From: Streptomyces davaonensis JCM 4913
GTDB lineage: Bacteria > Actinomycetota > Actinomycetes > Streptomycetales > Streptomycetaceae
NCBI RefSeq assembly: GCF_000349325.1
Contig: NC_020504.1
Coordinates: 868,001-932,000, forward strand
DNA: 64,000 nt
Reading direction: 5' to 3'
Shown here: positions 38,131 to 45,765 of the stretch, one piece after another
Position numbering within the stretch: position 1 is the stretch's first letter
Layout: every line of letters starts with the position of its first letter
Notes under the pieces: generated by a model
The model's input: the letters and a program-made list of their open reading frames with translations, nothing else
Told to the model about the DNA's origin: nothing
The model's database searches: none
Program-made: the position numbers and the translations under genes

Positions 38131-40683
38131 GTGCTCACCCCCTCCGACCTGCTGTCCAGCGTCCCCGGCAGCGCCTCGCCACTGTTCGCCACCCGCCTCG
38201 CCGCGCATGGCGACCGTCCGGCCCTGCTCACGCGGGACGGTGAACTGTCGTATCGCCGGTTGGCCGAAATGGTCACCCTCATGGCCGCCCGCCTGGGCAC
38301 CCGCCGGCGTCTGGTGCTCCTGGCCGCGACCCACACGACCGACGTGCTCGTCACCTACCTCGCCGCACTCGCCGCGGGCCACCCGGTCCTGCTGGTCCCC
38401 GGCGACAACGCCGAGGCCGTACGGTCGCTGACCGCCGCCTACGACCCCGACATCGTGGTGAGCACCGACACCTCGGGCGAGCTGTGCCTGGACGAGCGGC
38501 GCGCGGTCTCAGCGCACGAGCTCCACCCCGACCTGGCGCTGCTGCTGAGCACCTCCGGCTCCACGGGCTCGCCCAAACTGGTCCGGCTGTCGTACGCCAA
38601 CCTCCAGGCGAACGCCGAGTCCATCGCCGACTACCTGGGCATCCGCGAGGACGACCGCGCCGCCACGACACTGCCCCTGCACTACTGCTACGGCCTGTCG
38701 GTCGTCAACAGCCACCTCCTGCGCGGCGCCGGACTGGTCCTCACCGACCTCTCCGTCGCCGACGACGGCTTCTGGGACCTCTTCCGCGCGGCCCGCGCCA
38801 CCACCTTCGCCGCGGTCCCGTACACCTTCGACCTGCTCGACCGCATCGGCTTCGCCGACCTGTCGCTCCCCCATCTGCGCTACATCACCCAGGCGGGCGG
38901 CCGTCTCGCCCCCGACCGGGTCGCTCACTACGCCGAACTGGGCCGACGCGAGGGCTGGGACCTGTACGTGATGTACGGCCAGACCGAGGCCACCGCCCGC
39001 ATGGCCTATCTGCCGCCCGACCTCGCCGCGACCCGCCCGGAGGCGATCGGGGTCCCCATCCCCGGCGGCTCCTTCCACCTGGAGCCGCATCCCGACTGGC
39101 CGGACGAGGACACCGGTGAGCTGGTCTACTCGGGCCCCAACGTCATGCTGGGCTATGCCGAGCACCCCGCCGACCTCGCCCTCGGCCGCACCACCCAGGC
39201 CCTGCACACCGGCGACATCGCCCGGCGCGCACCGGACGGCCTGTACGAAATAGTGGGCCGCAGCAGCCGCTTCGCGAAGATCCTGGGTCTGCGCATCGAC
39301 CCGGAGCGCGTGGAGTCACTGCTGCGGCGGCACGGCCACAGCGCGCTGTGCGCGGGCGGCGACGACGTCCTGCGGGTGGCGGTGGCGGCTCCGGCCGACG
39401 CGGACACGGTCCGCCGCACCGTGACCGCCGAGTACGGCCTGCCGCCCCGGGCCGTGGCCGTGCACGTCCTCCCCGAACTGCCCAGACTGGCCACGGGCAA
39501 GCCGGACTACGAGGCGGTACGCAAGCTCGGCGCCGACGCCACTCCCTCGCCCGGACAGCCCACCGACCTGCGCCAGTTGTACGCCCGCATCCTCGACCGG
39601 CCGGACGTCACCGAGGACGACAGCTTCGTGTCCCTGGGCGGCGACTCACTGTCGTACGTGGAAATGTCCCTGAACCTGGAGCAGACCCTCGGCGACCTGC
39701 CCCCCGACTGGCACACCACCCCCATCCGCGACCTCCGCCGCCCCAAGCCTCCGGCACCGTCCCGCAGACGCACGCTGGAGACGGGCATCGCACTGCGGGC
39801 CGCGGCGATCGTCCTGATCGCCGGCTCACACATCCATGTGATCTACGTCAAGGGCGGTGCCCACCTCCTGCTCGCGCTGGCGGGGTACAACCTGGCGCGC
39901 TTCCACCTCACCCCGTCCGCGGAGCGCCGCGAGCGGGTCCGGCACGGGCTGCGCAGCATCGCCAGGATCGTGGTGCCGAGCCTCGCCTGGATCGCCCTGG
40001 TCCTCCCCCTCACCGACGACTACGGCCTCTCCAACCTCTTCCTGCTGCACAGCGTCCTCGGGCCGCACGACAGCGACACGGCCATGCACTTCTGGTTCAT
40101 CGAGGCGCTGACGTACATCCTGGTGGGCGCCGTCGCCCTGCTCGGACTGCGCGCGGTGGACCGCGCCGAGCGCCGCTTCCCCTTCGCCCTTCCGATGTCG
40201 ATCGCGGCACTGGGCCTCGTCACCCGCTACGACCTGCTCGGGCTCCAGGACCGCGGCCATGTGCCCTCCGCCGTCGTCATCTTCTGGCTGTTCGCGCTGG
40301 GTTGGGCGGCGGCCAAGGCGGACAGCACATGGCAGCGCGTTCTGGTGACCGTGGTGGCGCTGGCCACGATCCCGGGCTTCTTCCCCGGCGAACCCTTCCG
40401 GGACGCGGTGGTCGCGGCCGGTTTCGTCCTCCTGGTGTGGGTGCGCCGGCTCCCGAGCCGGGCGTGGATCAACTCCGTGGCCGGGGTACTGGCGAGCAGC
40501 TCCCTGTACATCTACTTGACGCACTGGCAGATCTATCCCCTGATCGACGACTTCTCCGGCTGGCTGGCCCTGTTTGCCTCACTCCTGTTCGGCATCGGCT
40601 ACGCGGCGGTGGCCAACCGGGGGATGCGCTGGGCGGCGGGGGTACGGAAGCGCAGGTCGGGCGTATCATGCGTCCGCACTTGA
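38131..40683 (+). CDS. Fused AMP-binding adenylation / carrier / membrane acyltransferase protein
   Basis: 850 residues in three parts. Residues about 1-470 are an ANL adenylation domain: A3 loop LLLSTSGSTGSPKLVRLSYANL, A5 VMYGQTEATA, A7 HTGDIARRAPDGLYEIVGR, and A10-like lysine in LATGKPDYEAV. Residues about 475-540 are a phosphopantetheinyl carrier with FVSLGGDSLSYVEM (Ser506). Residues about 548-845 are an acyltransferase-3-like membrane domain with about ten helices; LRAAAIVLIAGSH keeps the family's Arg-x10-His pattern, and MHFWFIEALTY is typical. It should activate a carboxylic acid as an adenylate, load it on its own carrier arm and transfer it to a membrane or exported acceptor. The iron box and the divergent iron importer suggest a role in iron starvation. 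The GTG at 38131 is probably leaderless. Confidence 0.88.
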   Translation: MLTPSDLLSSVPGSASPLFATRLAAHGDRPALLTRDGELSYRRLAEMVTLMAARLGTRRRLVLLAATHTTDVLVTYLAALAAGHPVLLVPGDNAEAVRSLTAAYDPDIVVSTDTSGELCLDERRAVSAHELHPDLALLLSTSGSTGSPKLVRLSYANLQANAESIADYLGIREDDRAATTLPLHYCYGLSVVNSHLLRGAGLVLTDLSVADDGFWDLFRAARATTFAAVPYTFDLLDRIGFADLSLPHLRYITQAGGRLAPDRVAHYAELGRREGWDLYVMYGQTEATARMAYLPPDLAATRPEAIGVPIPGGSFHLEPHPDWPDEDTGELVYSGPNVMLGYAEHPADLALGRTTQALHTGDIARRAPDGLYEIVGRSSRFAKILGLRIDPERVESLLRRHGHSALCAGGDDVLRVAVAAPADADTVRRTVTAEYGLPPRAVAVHVLPELPRLATGKPDYEAVRKLGADATPSPGQPTDLRQLYARILDRPDVTEDDSFVSLGGDSLSYVEMSLNLEQTLGDLPPDWHTTPIRDLRRPKPPAPSRRRTLETGIALRAAAIVLIAGSHIHVIYVKGGAHLLLALAGYNLARFHLTPSAERRERVRHGLRSIARIVVPSLAWIALVLPLTDDYGLSNLFLLHSVLGPHDSDTAMHFWFIEALTYILVGAVALLGLRAVDRAERRFPFALPMSIAALGLVTRYDLLGLQDRGHVPSAVVIFWLFALGWAAAKADSTWQRVLVTVVALATIPGFFPGEPFRDAVVAAGFVLLVWVRRLPSRAWINSVAGVLASSSLYIYLTHWQIYPLIDDFSGWLALFASLLFGIGYAAVANRGMRWAAGVRKRRSGVSCVRT

Positions 40684-40735
40684 TCTTTCTTGTGCCATTC
40701 CGTTTCTCCTTTTGTCCGGCCGGGGGGCCTCCGTC

Positions 40736-41443
40736 TTGTCCGAGTTGAAGAATCCGCATCCGTATGCCGTGCTGCCCACGGGTGTTCCGCGGGCGGCGCG
40801 GTGGATGGTCGTCGTGGTGTCGGGGCTGCTCGGGGCGGCGGCGCTCAGCGGGGCGTACTCCGTCCTGGCGGGGGTGCGGGTGTACTCCGTCATCGAAGGG
40901 GAGTCCGGGTTCCTCACCGCCCGGCAAGGAGAGCTCTACAACACGTTGCTGATGTGGGAGTCGGCAGGCAGGTACCAGGGCGGCGCCTACTTGGCCTGCG
41001 CCGTCATGTTCCTCGTCTGGTTCTCCCGGATGCGCCGTAATCTCGGGCTGCTGGCACCGGACCGGTTCCGCAACGGCCCCGGGTGGGCCATCGGTTCCTG
41101 GTTCATTCCGGTCGCCGGTCTGTGGCTGCCGTACCGGATCGCCCTCGACATGTGGGGCGCCGCCTCGCCGCTGCCGGTGGACGGTCAGCCGTACCGGGCG
41201 CCCGTCTGGCCGGTGAACCTGTGGTGGGGCCTGTTCGCCTCCAACGTGATGTTCAGCCGGTGGTGCGCGTTGAAGTTCGACAGGGCCGACAACTTGGAGG
41301 AGCTGCGCGCCGCCGTCGTGCAGTACATGTTCTGCGACACCCTGGAGATCGCGGCCGCCGGCGCCGCCGTGTTCTTCGTCGTCCGTCTTACGGCCATGCA
41401 GCAGCGGAAGATCCTCGAAGGGCCCTACCGCCCCGCCCTGTGA
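40736..41443 (+). CDS. DUF4328-like integral membrane protein
   Basis: About 235 residues with four hydrophobic segments: ARWMVVVVSGLLGAAALSGAYSVLAGV, AYLACAVMFLVWFSR, WAIGSWFIPVAGLWLPYRIALDMWGAA and a C-terminal IAAAGAAVFFVVRLTAM. The GWxIGSWFIPxxNLWLPY-like block is the hallmark of the DUF4328 family, whose function is unknown. The TTG at 40736 with GGGGGG upstream is the best start; it begins 52 bases after the fusion-enzyme gene, so it may be co-transcribed under the iron box. Confidence 0.75.
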   Translation: MSELKNPHPYAVLPTGVPRAARWMVVVVSGLLGAAALSGAYSVLAGVRVYSVIEGESGFLTARQGELYNTLLMWESAGRYQGGAYLACAVMFLVWFSRMRRNLGLLAPDRFRNGPGWAIGSWFIPVAGLWLPYRIALDMWGAASPLPVDGQPYRAPVWPVNLWWGLFASNVMFSRWCALKFDRADNLEELRAAVVQYMFCDTLEIAAAGAAVFFVVRLTAMQQRKILEGPYRPAL

Positions 41444-41453
41444 CGGCCGTTGC

Positions 41454-42674
41454 TCACACCGACGAGAGGTCGATCGCCCGGTCCACCTCCTGCGGCTTGA
41501 GCACCCGCAGGATGCCCTCCAGCAGGTAGTAGTCGGCGTACGGCAGGGAGATCTCCACTCCGTCCTCGGCCGGCCGGTTGCGGGTGCAGCGGGCCACGAC
41601 CGCCTCGGCGCGGGCGGAGTTCCGCGTCAGGCAGGTCTGGGACAGGGCGGTGAGCAGACGCAGTGCCGCGGACCGGTACTCCTGTCGGCCCGTTGCCGCG
41701 GAGAGGTCCAGCAGTCCGCAGGCCATGATGGCTCCGGCGGAGGCGTCCTTGATGTCGTACGGCGCTTGCGGGGCCCGGTAGTCCCACACGGGGACGTGGT
41801 CAGAGGTCAGGGCGCCGAGGGCGTAGTCGGCCAGCTTCCGTGCGGTGGCGAGGAATTCCTGGTTCCCGGTCCTGCGGTGGATCGTGGTGAATCCGTACAG
41901 GCCCCAGGCCTGTCCGCGCGACCAGCACGAGGTGGGGCTGTACCCCTGGACCGTGCCGGGGCCGAGCGGCGCTCCGGCGACCGGGTCGAAGTCGTAGACG
42001 TGCGGGGTCGATCCGTCGGGGCGCGGGAAGACCCGCTGGGCCGTCCTGGCGTGCTCGACGGCGATGTCGAGGTACTTCGCGTCACCGCTCTGCGCGCTCG
42101 CGAAGGCCAGGAGATCCAGGTTCATCATCGTGTCGATGATGACGCGGCCCGCGTTGTTCGGGTCTTCGAGCGCGCCCCACGCCCGGATGAAGCGCCCGCG
42201 CGGGTTGTAGCGCCGGATCAGCGAGTCCGCCGCTCTCAGAGCGCCCGTCCGCCAGGCTTCGTCGCCGGTCAGGCGCCATGCCGTGACCCAGGACGGGTAG
42301 AAGAGGAAGCCCAGGTCGTGGGTGGTGGTGTCGTACTGGCGGGGCGCGAGCTTGGCCGCCGACTCCAGTGCCCGCGTGCGCAGTTCGTCGTCGCCGCTGT
42401 GCAGCCAGGCCATCCAGAGGGTTCCCGGCCAGAAGCCGCCCACCCAGTCGCCGCCCTGCGAGTAGACCCACTTCTCGAACTTGGTGCCGACGGGGAACGC
42501 GGTCACGCGGGGTGCGACGGAACGGACCTTCTCCACCGCATAGTCGGCGGCGTCCCGCAGTACGCGTGTGTTCTGCGCCTGTGAGATCTGCGCCTGTGCG
42601 CTCTGTGTCGAGGTCACGCCCATGGCCGCGGCGCCGGCCGCGGTCGCCAGCACGGTTCTCCGGGAAACAGTCAC
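41454..42674 (-). CDS. Tat-exported GH88-type unsaturated glucuronyl hydrolase
   Basis: 406 residues. The N-terminal SRRTVLATAAGAAAMG is a twin-arginine signal. The (alpha/alpha)6 barrel shows the GH88 regions GGDWVGGFWPGTLWMAWL, the catalytic Asp in TTHDLGFLFYPSW, the second Asp in IIDTMMNLDLLAFA, and CWSRGQAWGLYGF. GH88 enzymes hydrate and cleave the unsaturated uronic acid left by polysaccharide lyases on glycosaminoglycans or gellan-like polymers. It is divergent from the ThuA-RICIN gene; both are exported, so they may degrade the same polymer. Confidence 0.87.
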   Translation of the reverse strand: MTVSRRTVLATAAGAAAMGVTSTQSAQAQISQAQNTRVLRDAADYAVEKVRSVAPRVTAFPVGTKFEKWVYSQGGDWVGGFWPGTLWMAWLHSGDDELRTRALESAAKLAPRQYDTTTHDLGFLFYPSWVTAWRLTGDEAWRTGALRAADSLIRRYNPRGRFIRAWGALEDPNNAGRVIIDTMMNLDLLAFASAQSGDAKYLDIAVEHARTAQRVFPRPDGSTPHVYDFDPVAGAPLGPGTVQGYSPTSCWSRGQAWGLYGFTTIHRRTGNQEFLATARKLADYALGALTSDHVPVWDYRAPQAPYDIKDASAGAIMACGLLDLSAATGRQEYRSAALRLLTALSQTCLTRNSARAEAVVARCTRNRPAEDGVEISLPYADYYLLEGILRVLKPQEVDRAIDLSSV

Positions 42675-42789
42675 AGCTCGTCCGCCTCTCCAACTTCGCA
42701 GTCAGGTCCGGGAGTTGAGGAGTCTTACACAGACGGCAGCCCTTGAACACCTATGTGAGCAAGGTTCATGACTGTGAACATCGACAGGG

Positions 42790-42805
42790 ATTGGATTAGA
42801 CCAAG
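42790..42805. promoter_or_regulatory. DasR-like (dre) site candidate
   Basis: ATTGGATTAGACCAAG differs from the central TGGTCTAGACCA of DasR sites at two of twelve bases. It lies in the 213-base AT-rich gap between the divergent GH88 and ThuA-RICIN genes, just upstream of the ThuA promoter. DasR is the GlcNAc-phosphate-sensing repressor of aminosugar and chitin use in Streptomyces, which would suit exported carbohydrate enzymes. Confidence 0.45.
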
Positions 42806-42808
42806 CTA

Positions 42809-42838
42809 TTGACATGCCTCTTACATCACTTCTTAAAT
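42809..42838 (+). promoter_or_regulatory. Promoter of the ThuA-RICIN gene
   Basis: TTGACA (42809-42814) and TTAAAT (42833-42838) are separated by 18 bases, a good primary-sigma promoter, with 49 bases to the GTG at 42888. The DasR-like site ends 3 bases before the -35 hexamer. Confidence 0.6.
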
Positions 42839-42887
42839 CACGTACTGAACTAAGCGCCCGCTGATCTGCGCCGGCTTAGGAGGAGAC

Positions 42888-44171
42888 GTGCTCCGACTCC
42901 CGAGACCCCCCATCGTCGTACGACTGCTGACCCTGCTCGCGCTGCTTCTGGGGCTGACCGCCCTGCCCGCGCACGCCGCGCCGCAGGCGCCCTCGTTCAA
43001 GGTCATCGCCTTCTACAACGGAACCTGGGACGCCGCGCACATCGACTTCGTCAAGGAGGCCAACCAGTGGTTCCCGCGGGCCGCCGCGGAGAACAACTTC
43101 ACGTACACGGCCACCACCGACTGGAACCTGCTGGCCAACGGCGGGGTCGACGCCTACCAGGTCGTGCTCTTCCTGGACGACGCCCCGCAGACCGCCGCCC
43201 AACGCGCCGGATTCGAGCGGTACATGCGTGCCGGTGGCGGCTGGCTGGGCTTCCACGTCTCGGCGTTCACCACCGACGCCGCCTCCTGGCCCTGGTACTA
43301 CAACCAGTTCCTCGGCAGCGGGAACTTCCGCAGCAACACCTGGGGCCCGACGACCGCGGTCCTGCGGACCGAGAACCGGACGCACCCCGCCACCACCGCC
43401 CTGCCCGCCACGTTCACCTCGGCGGTCAGCGAGTGGTACAGCTGGTCCAACGATCTGCGAAACAACCCGGACATCAGGATCCTGGCCTCCGTCGACCCGT
43501 CGAGCTTCCCGCTCGGCACGGACCCCGACCAGTCCTGGTACAGCGGCTATTACCCGATCCTGTGGACCAACTCCCAGTATCGGATGCTGTACGCGAACTT
43601 CGGCCACAACGCGATGGACTACGCGACCAACACCCGCCTGTCCTCCACGTTCGCCAGCGCCACCCAGAACCGCTTCCTGATCGACGGACTCAAGTGGCTC
43701 GGCGGGGCCGACACCGACCCCGGCCCGCAGGACCCCATCTCCGACACCGCCTGGTACTCCCTGACGAACGCCGGGAACGGCACCTGCGTCGACGCGCGGG
43801 CCGCGGGCACGGCCAACGGCACGGTGATCCAGCAGTACACGTGCAACGGCACCAACGCCCAGCAGTTCCAGTTCCGTCCGACGGACGGCGGATACACACG
43901 GATCGCCAATCGCGGCAATCCGCAGCAGGTCATCGACGTCACCGATGTCTCCACTGCGGACAACGCGCCCTTGCAGCTGTGGTCCTACGGCGGTGGCGGC
44001 AACCAGCAGTGGCAACCGGTACGGGAGGAGTCCGGTAGCTATCGCTTCGTCGCCCGGCACAGCGGCAAGTGTCTGAGCAGCAGCGGGAGTTCGGCGAACA
44101 GTGTGCAGCTGGTGCAGCGCGCCTGCGACGGTTCGGGCGCCCAGAGCTTCCGGCTGACCGAGCATCCCTAG
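42888..44171 (+). CDS. Secreted ThuA-domain protein with RICIN lectin domain
   Basis: 427 residues. A Sec signal peptide ends ALPAHA. The ThuA (class I glutamine amidotransferase-like) domain covers about 35-270: FKVIAFYNGTWDAAHIDFV, VVLFLDDAPQ, GGGWLGFHVSAF and MLYANFGHNAMDY. The RICIN/CBM13 beta-trefoil covers about 285-427, with repeats ending AQQFQF, NQQWQP and AQSFRL. ThuA proteins are linked to trehalose or sugar-derivative catabolism; the lectin should hold the protein on a polysaccharide. The GTG at 42888 follows AGGAGGAG, a strong ribosome site. Confidence 0.88.
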   Translation: MLRLPRPPIVVRLLTLLALLLGLTALPAHAAPQAPSFKVIAFYNGTWDAAHIDFVKEANQWFPRAAAENNFTYTATTDWNLLANGGVDAYQVVLFLDDAPQTAAQRAGFERYMRAGGGWLGFHVSAFTTDAASWPWYYNQFLGSGNFRSNTWGPTTAVLRTENRTHPATTALPATFTSAVSEWYSWSNDLRNNPDIRILASVDPSSFPLGTDPDQSWYSGYYPILWTNSQYRMLYANFGHNAMDYATNTRLSSTFASATQNRFLIDGLKWLGGADTDPGPQDPISDTAWYSLTNAGNGTCVDARAAGTANGTVIQQYTCNGTNAQQFQFRPTDGGYTRIANRGNPQQVIDVTDVSTADNAPLQLWSYGGGGNQQWQPVREESGSYRFVARHSGKCLSSSGSSANSVQLVQRACDGSGAQSFRLTEHP

Positions 44172-44185
44172 AACGGCCGGCGCCG

Positions 44186-44878
44186 CTACGGCCTCGCCGT
44201 CTCGTCCGGGTGCAGGGCATCGAGGACGAGACCGAGGCCGTACGCGAACTCGTCCCCGTAGTCGTAGCCAGGTTTCATGACATGCTCGGTGGCCAGTTCG
44301 GCGAGGTGGGGATAGGCGTCCGCCGGCATGTCCCGCAGGATCGCGCCCGCGACCTCGTCCAGTTCCGCCGCACCCTTGAACGGCAGGCTCAACTCCTGGA
44401 GCACGAAGCCGTACAGATAGCTGTCGATCAGTGAGACGGCGTGCGCCGTCATCGGGACGGAGAATCCTCCGGCGCGCAATGCCCCGATGACGGCGTCGTG
44501 GTGGCGGAGGGTCGCGGGTCCCGGCTGGGAGCGCGAGTCCATCAGGCCGATCGCCCAGGGATGGCGCTTGAGGGCCGCGCGGGCGGACTCCGCGCGCCGC
44601 CGCATGGCGCTCTTCCAGTCGGTGTCGAGCGGCGGCAGCTCGATCTCGCCGAACACGGCGTCCACCATGCCGTCGAGGATGTCCTCGCGGCCCTTCACAT
44701 GGTGGTAGAGCGACATGGCCTCGACGCCCAGGGGTTCGGCAACGGCCCGCATGGTGAGCGCCGCCGAGCCCTTCTCGTCGGCCACCGCCACGGCCGCACG
44801 GATCACTCGCTCACGGCTGAGCGGGACGCGTGGACTCCTGCCGCCCTTGGGCATCCGCCCTCCCCCGTTCTCCTTCAT
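44186..44878 (-). CDS. TetR-family transcriptional regulator
   Basis: 230 residues. The N-terminal HTH has LSRERVIRAAVAVADEKGSAALTMRAVAEPLGVEAMSLYHHVKGREDILDGM. The C-terminal domain resembles TetR_C (VSLIDSYLYGFVLQE). It probably represses itself and the divergent NAD(P)-binding protein through the twin operators at 44885-44922. The start may be 44878 or 44854; the latter lies closer to the usual family start. Confidence 0.88.
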   Translation of the reverse strand: MKENGGGRMPKGGRSPRVPLSRERVIRAAVAVADEKGSAALTMRAVAEPLGVEAMSLYHHVKGREDILDGMVDAVFGEIELPPLDTDWKSAMRRRAESARAALKRHPWAIGLMDSRSQPGPATLRHHDAVIGALRAGGFSVPMTAHAVSLIDSYLYGFVLQELSLPFKGAAELDEVAGAILRDMPADAYPHLAELATEHVMKPGYDYGDEFAYGLGLVLDALHPDETARP

Positions 44879-44884
44879 TGACTG

Positions 44885-44899
44885 CCTTACAACATAAGG
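44885..44899. promoter_or_regulatory. TetR operator, copy 1
   Basis: CCTTACAACATAAGG has perfect inverted CCTTA/TAAGG arms around five bases. An identical copy begins exactly 23 bases downstream. It lies 6 bases before the TetR ATG at 44878. Confidence 0.8.
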
Positions 44900-44907
44900 C
44901 TAACGTA

Positions 44908-44922
44908 CCTTACAACATAAGG
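44908..44922. promoter_or_regulatory. TetR operator, copy 2
   Basis: A second perfect CCTTACAACATAAGG, here extended by flanking TA on both sides (TACCTTA/TAAGGTA). The two copies are spaced about two helical turns, so two TetR dimers could bind the same face of the DNA and cover the divergent promoters. Confidence 0.8.
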
Positions 44923-44949
44923 TAGGCATGCCGGTGAAGGGGCTGCGCC

Positions 44950-45648
44950 ATGGGCACGGATCGGATGAAGAAGGTCTGCATCGTCGGCGCTTCGGGGAAG
45001 CTCGGGCAGTACATGGTCCGGCACGCGCTGGAGCGCGGCTACGAGGTGGTCGGAGTGTGCCGGGAACGCAGTGTGCCGAAACTGGCCGCGTTCGAGGGGC
45101 GGATGACCGTCGTCCCCGGGGACACGAACGACCCGGAGGTGATCCGGCGGGCCGTAGCCGGTTGCGACGGGGTGCTGACGGTGCTGGTGCCCTGGGGCGT
45201 ACGGCAGTACTCGTCCGGTACGGCGCAGGCGGTGCTCGATCACGCGGCGCCGGGCGCGCGACTGGTCTTCTCCTGCGGCTGGCACATCACGCGCGACGGC
45301 AAGGACAGGTACTCCCGGCTGTTCACCCTGGCCGTGCGGATCGCGGCGGTGCTGGGGCGGCTCGTCCGGGCCGTCGAGATCGACGATCAGGTGGAGGCGT
45401 GCCGGCGGATCTTCGCCAGCGACACCCGGTGGACCGTGGTGCGCGGCAGTTCGCTGGAGGAAGGCGAGAGCCAGGGCCTGCCGGTGTGGAGCCGGCATGT
45501 GGGCGATGCGGTGCTGGCCAGCAACATCACCCGCCGGGTGGACTTCGCGCTGTTCATGGTGGAGGCGCTGACCGACGACACGCTCGTGCGCGAGGCCCCG
45601 GCGATCGTCGGCTGCCGAACGCCGAGCGCGCTGGCCCACCAGTCCTAG
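44950..45648 (+). CDS. NAD(P)H-binding (NmrA/atypical SDR) protein
   Basis: 232 residues of the atypical SDR class: VCIVGASGKLGQYMVRHAL holds the dinucleotide motif, followed by VVPGDTNDPEVIRRAVAGCDGVLTVLVPWG and RWTVVRGSSLEEGESQGL. It lacks the classical YxxxK pair, so it may be a reductase of a different type or a redox sensor. The ATG at 44950 has GAAGGGG upstream. TetR twin operators lie before it. Its TAG stop is part of the CTAG target duplication of the IS element that follows, so the reading frame was not altered by the insertion. Confidence 0.84.
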   Translation: MGTDRMKKVCIVGASGKLGQYMVRHALERGYEVVGVCRERSVPKLAAFEGRMTVVPGDTNDPEVIRRAVAGCDGVLTVLVPWGVRQYSSGTAQAVLDHAAPGARLVFSCGWHITRDGKDRYSRLFTLAVRIAAVLGRLVRAVEIDDQVEACRRIFASDTRWTVVRGSSLEEGESQGLPVWSRHVGDAVLASNITRRVDFALFMVEALTDDTLVREAPAIVGCRTPSALAHQS

Positions 45649-45664
45649 TAGTGCTTCGTTAGGT
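45649..45664. repeat. Left terminal inverted repeat of the IS
   Basis: TAGTGCTTCGTTAGGT, an exact reverse complement of the right end. The stop codon of the -1-frame transposase extension (45659-45661) lies inside it. Confidence 0.9.
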
Positions 45665-45765
45665 TCTGGTTCTGGTGGTGGTGGTGAGGGGGCGGCCGCA
45701 GGTGGTGCAGGTGCCGGTCCAGCACCGCAGCAGGTCCTGTAAAGCGTCGAGGACTTGGTAGAGGG

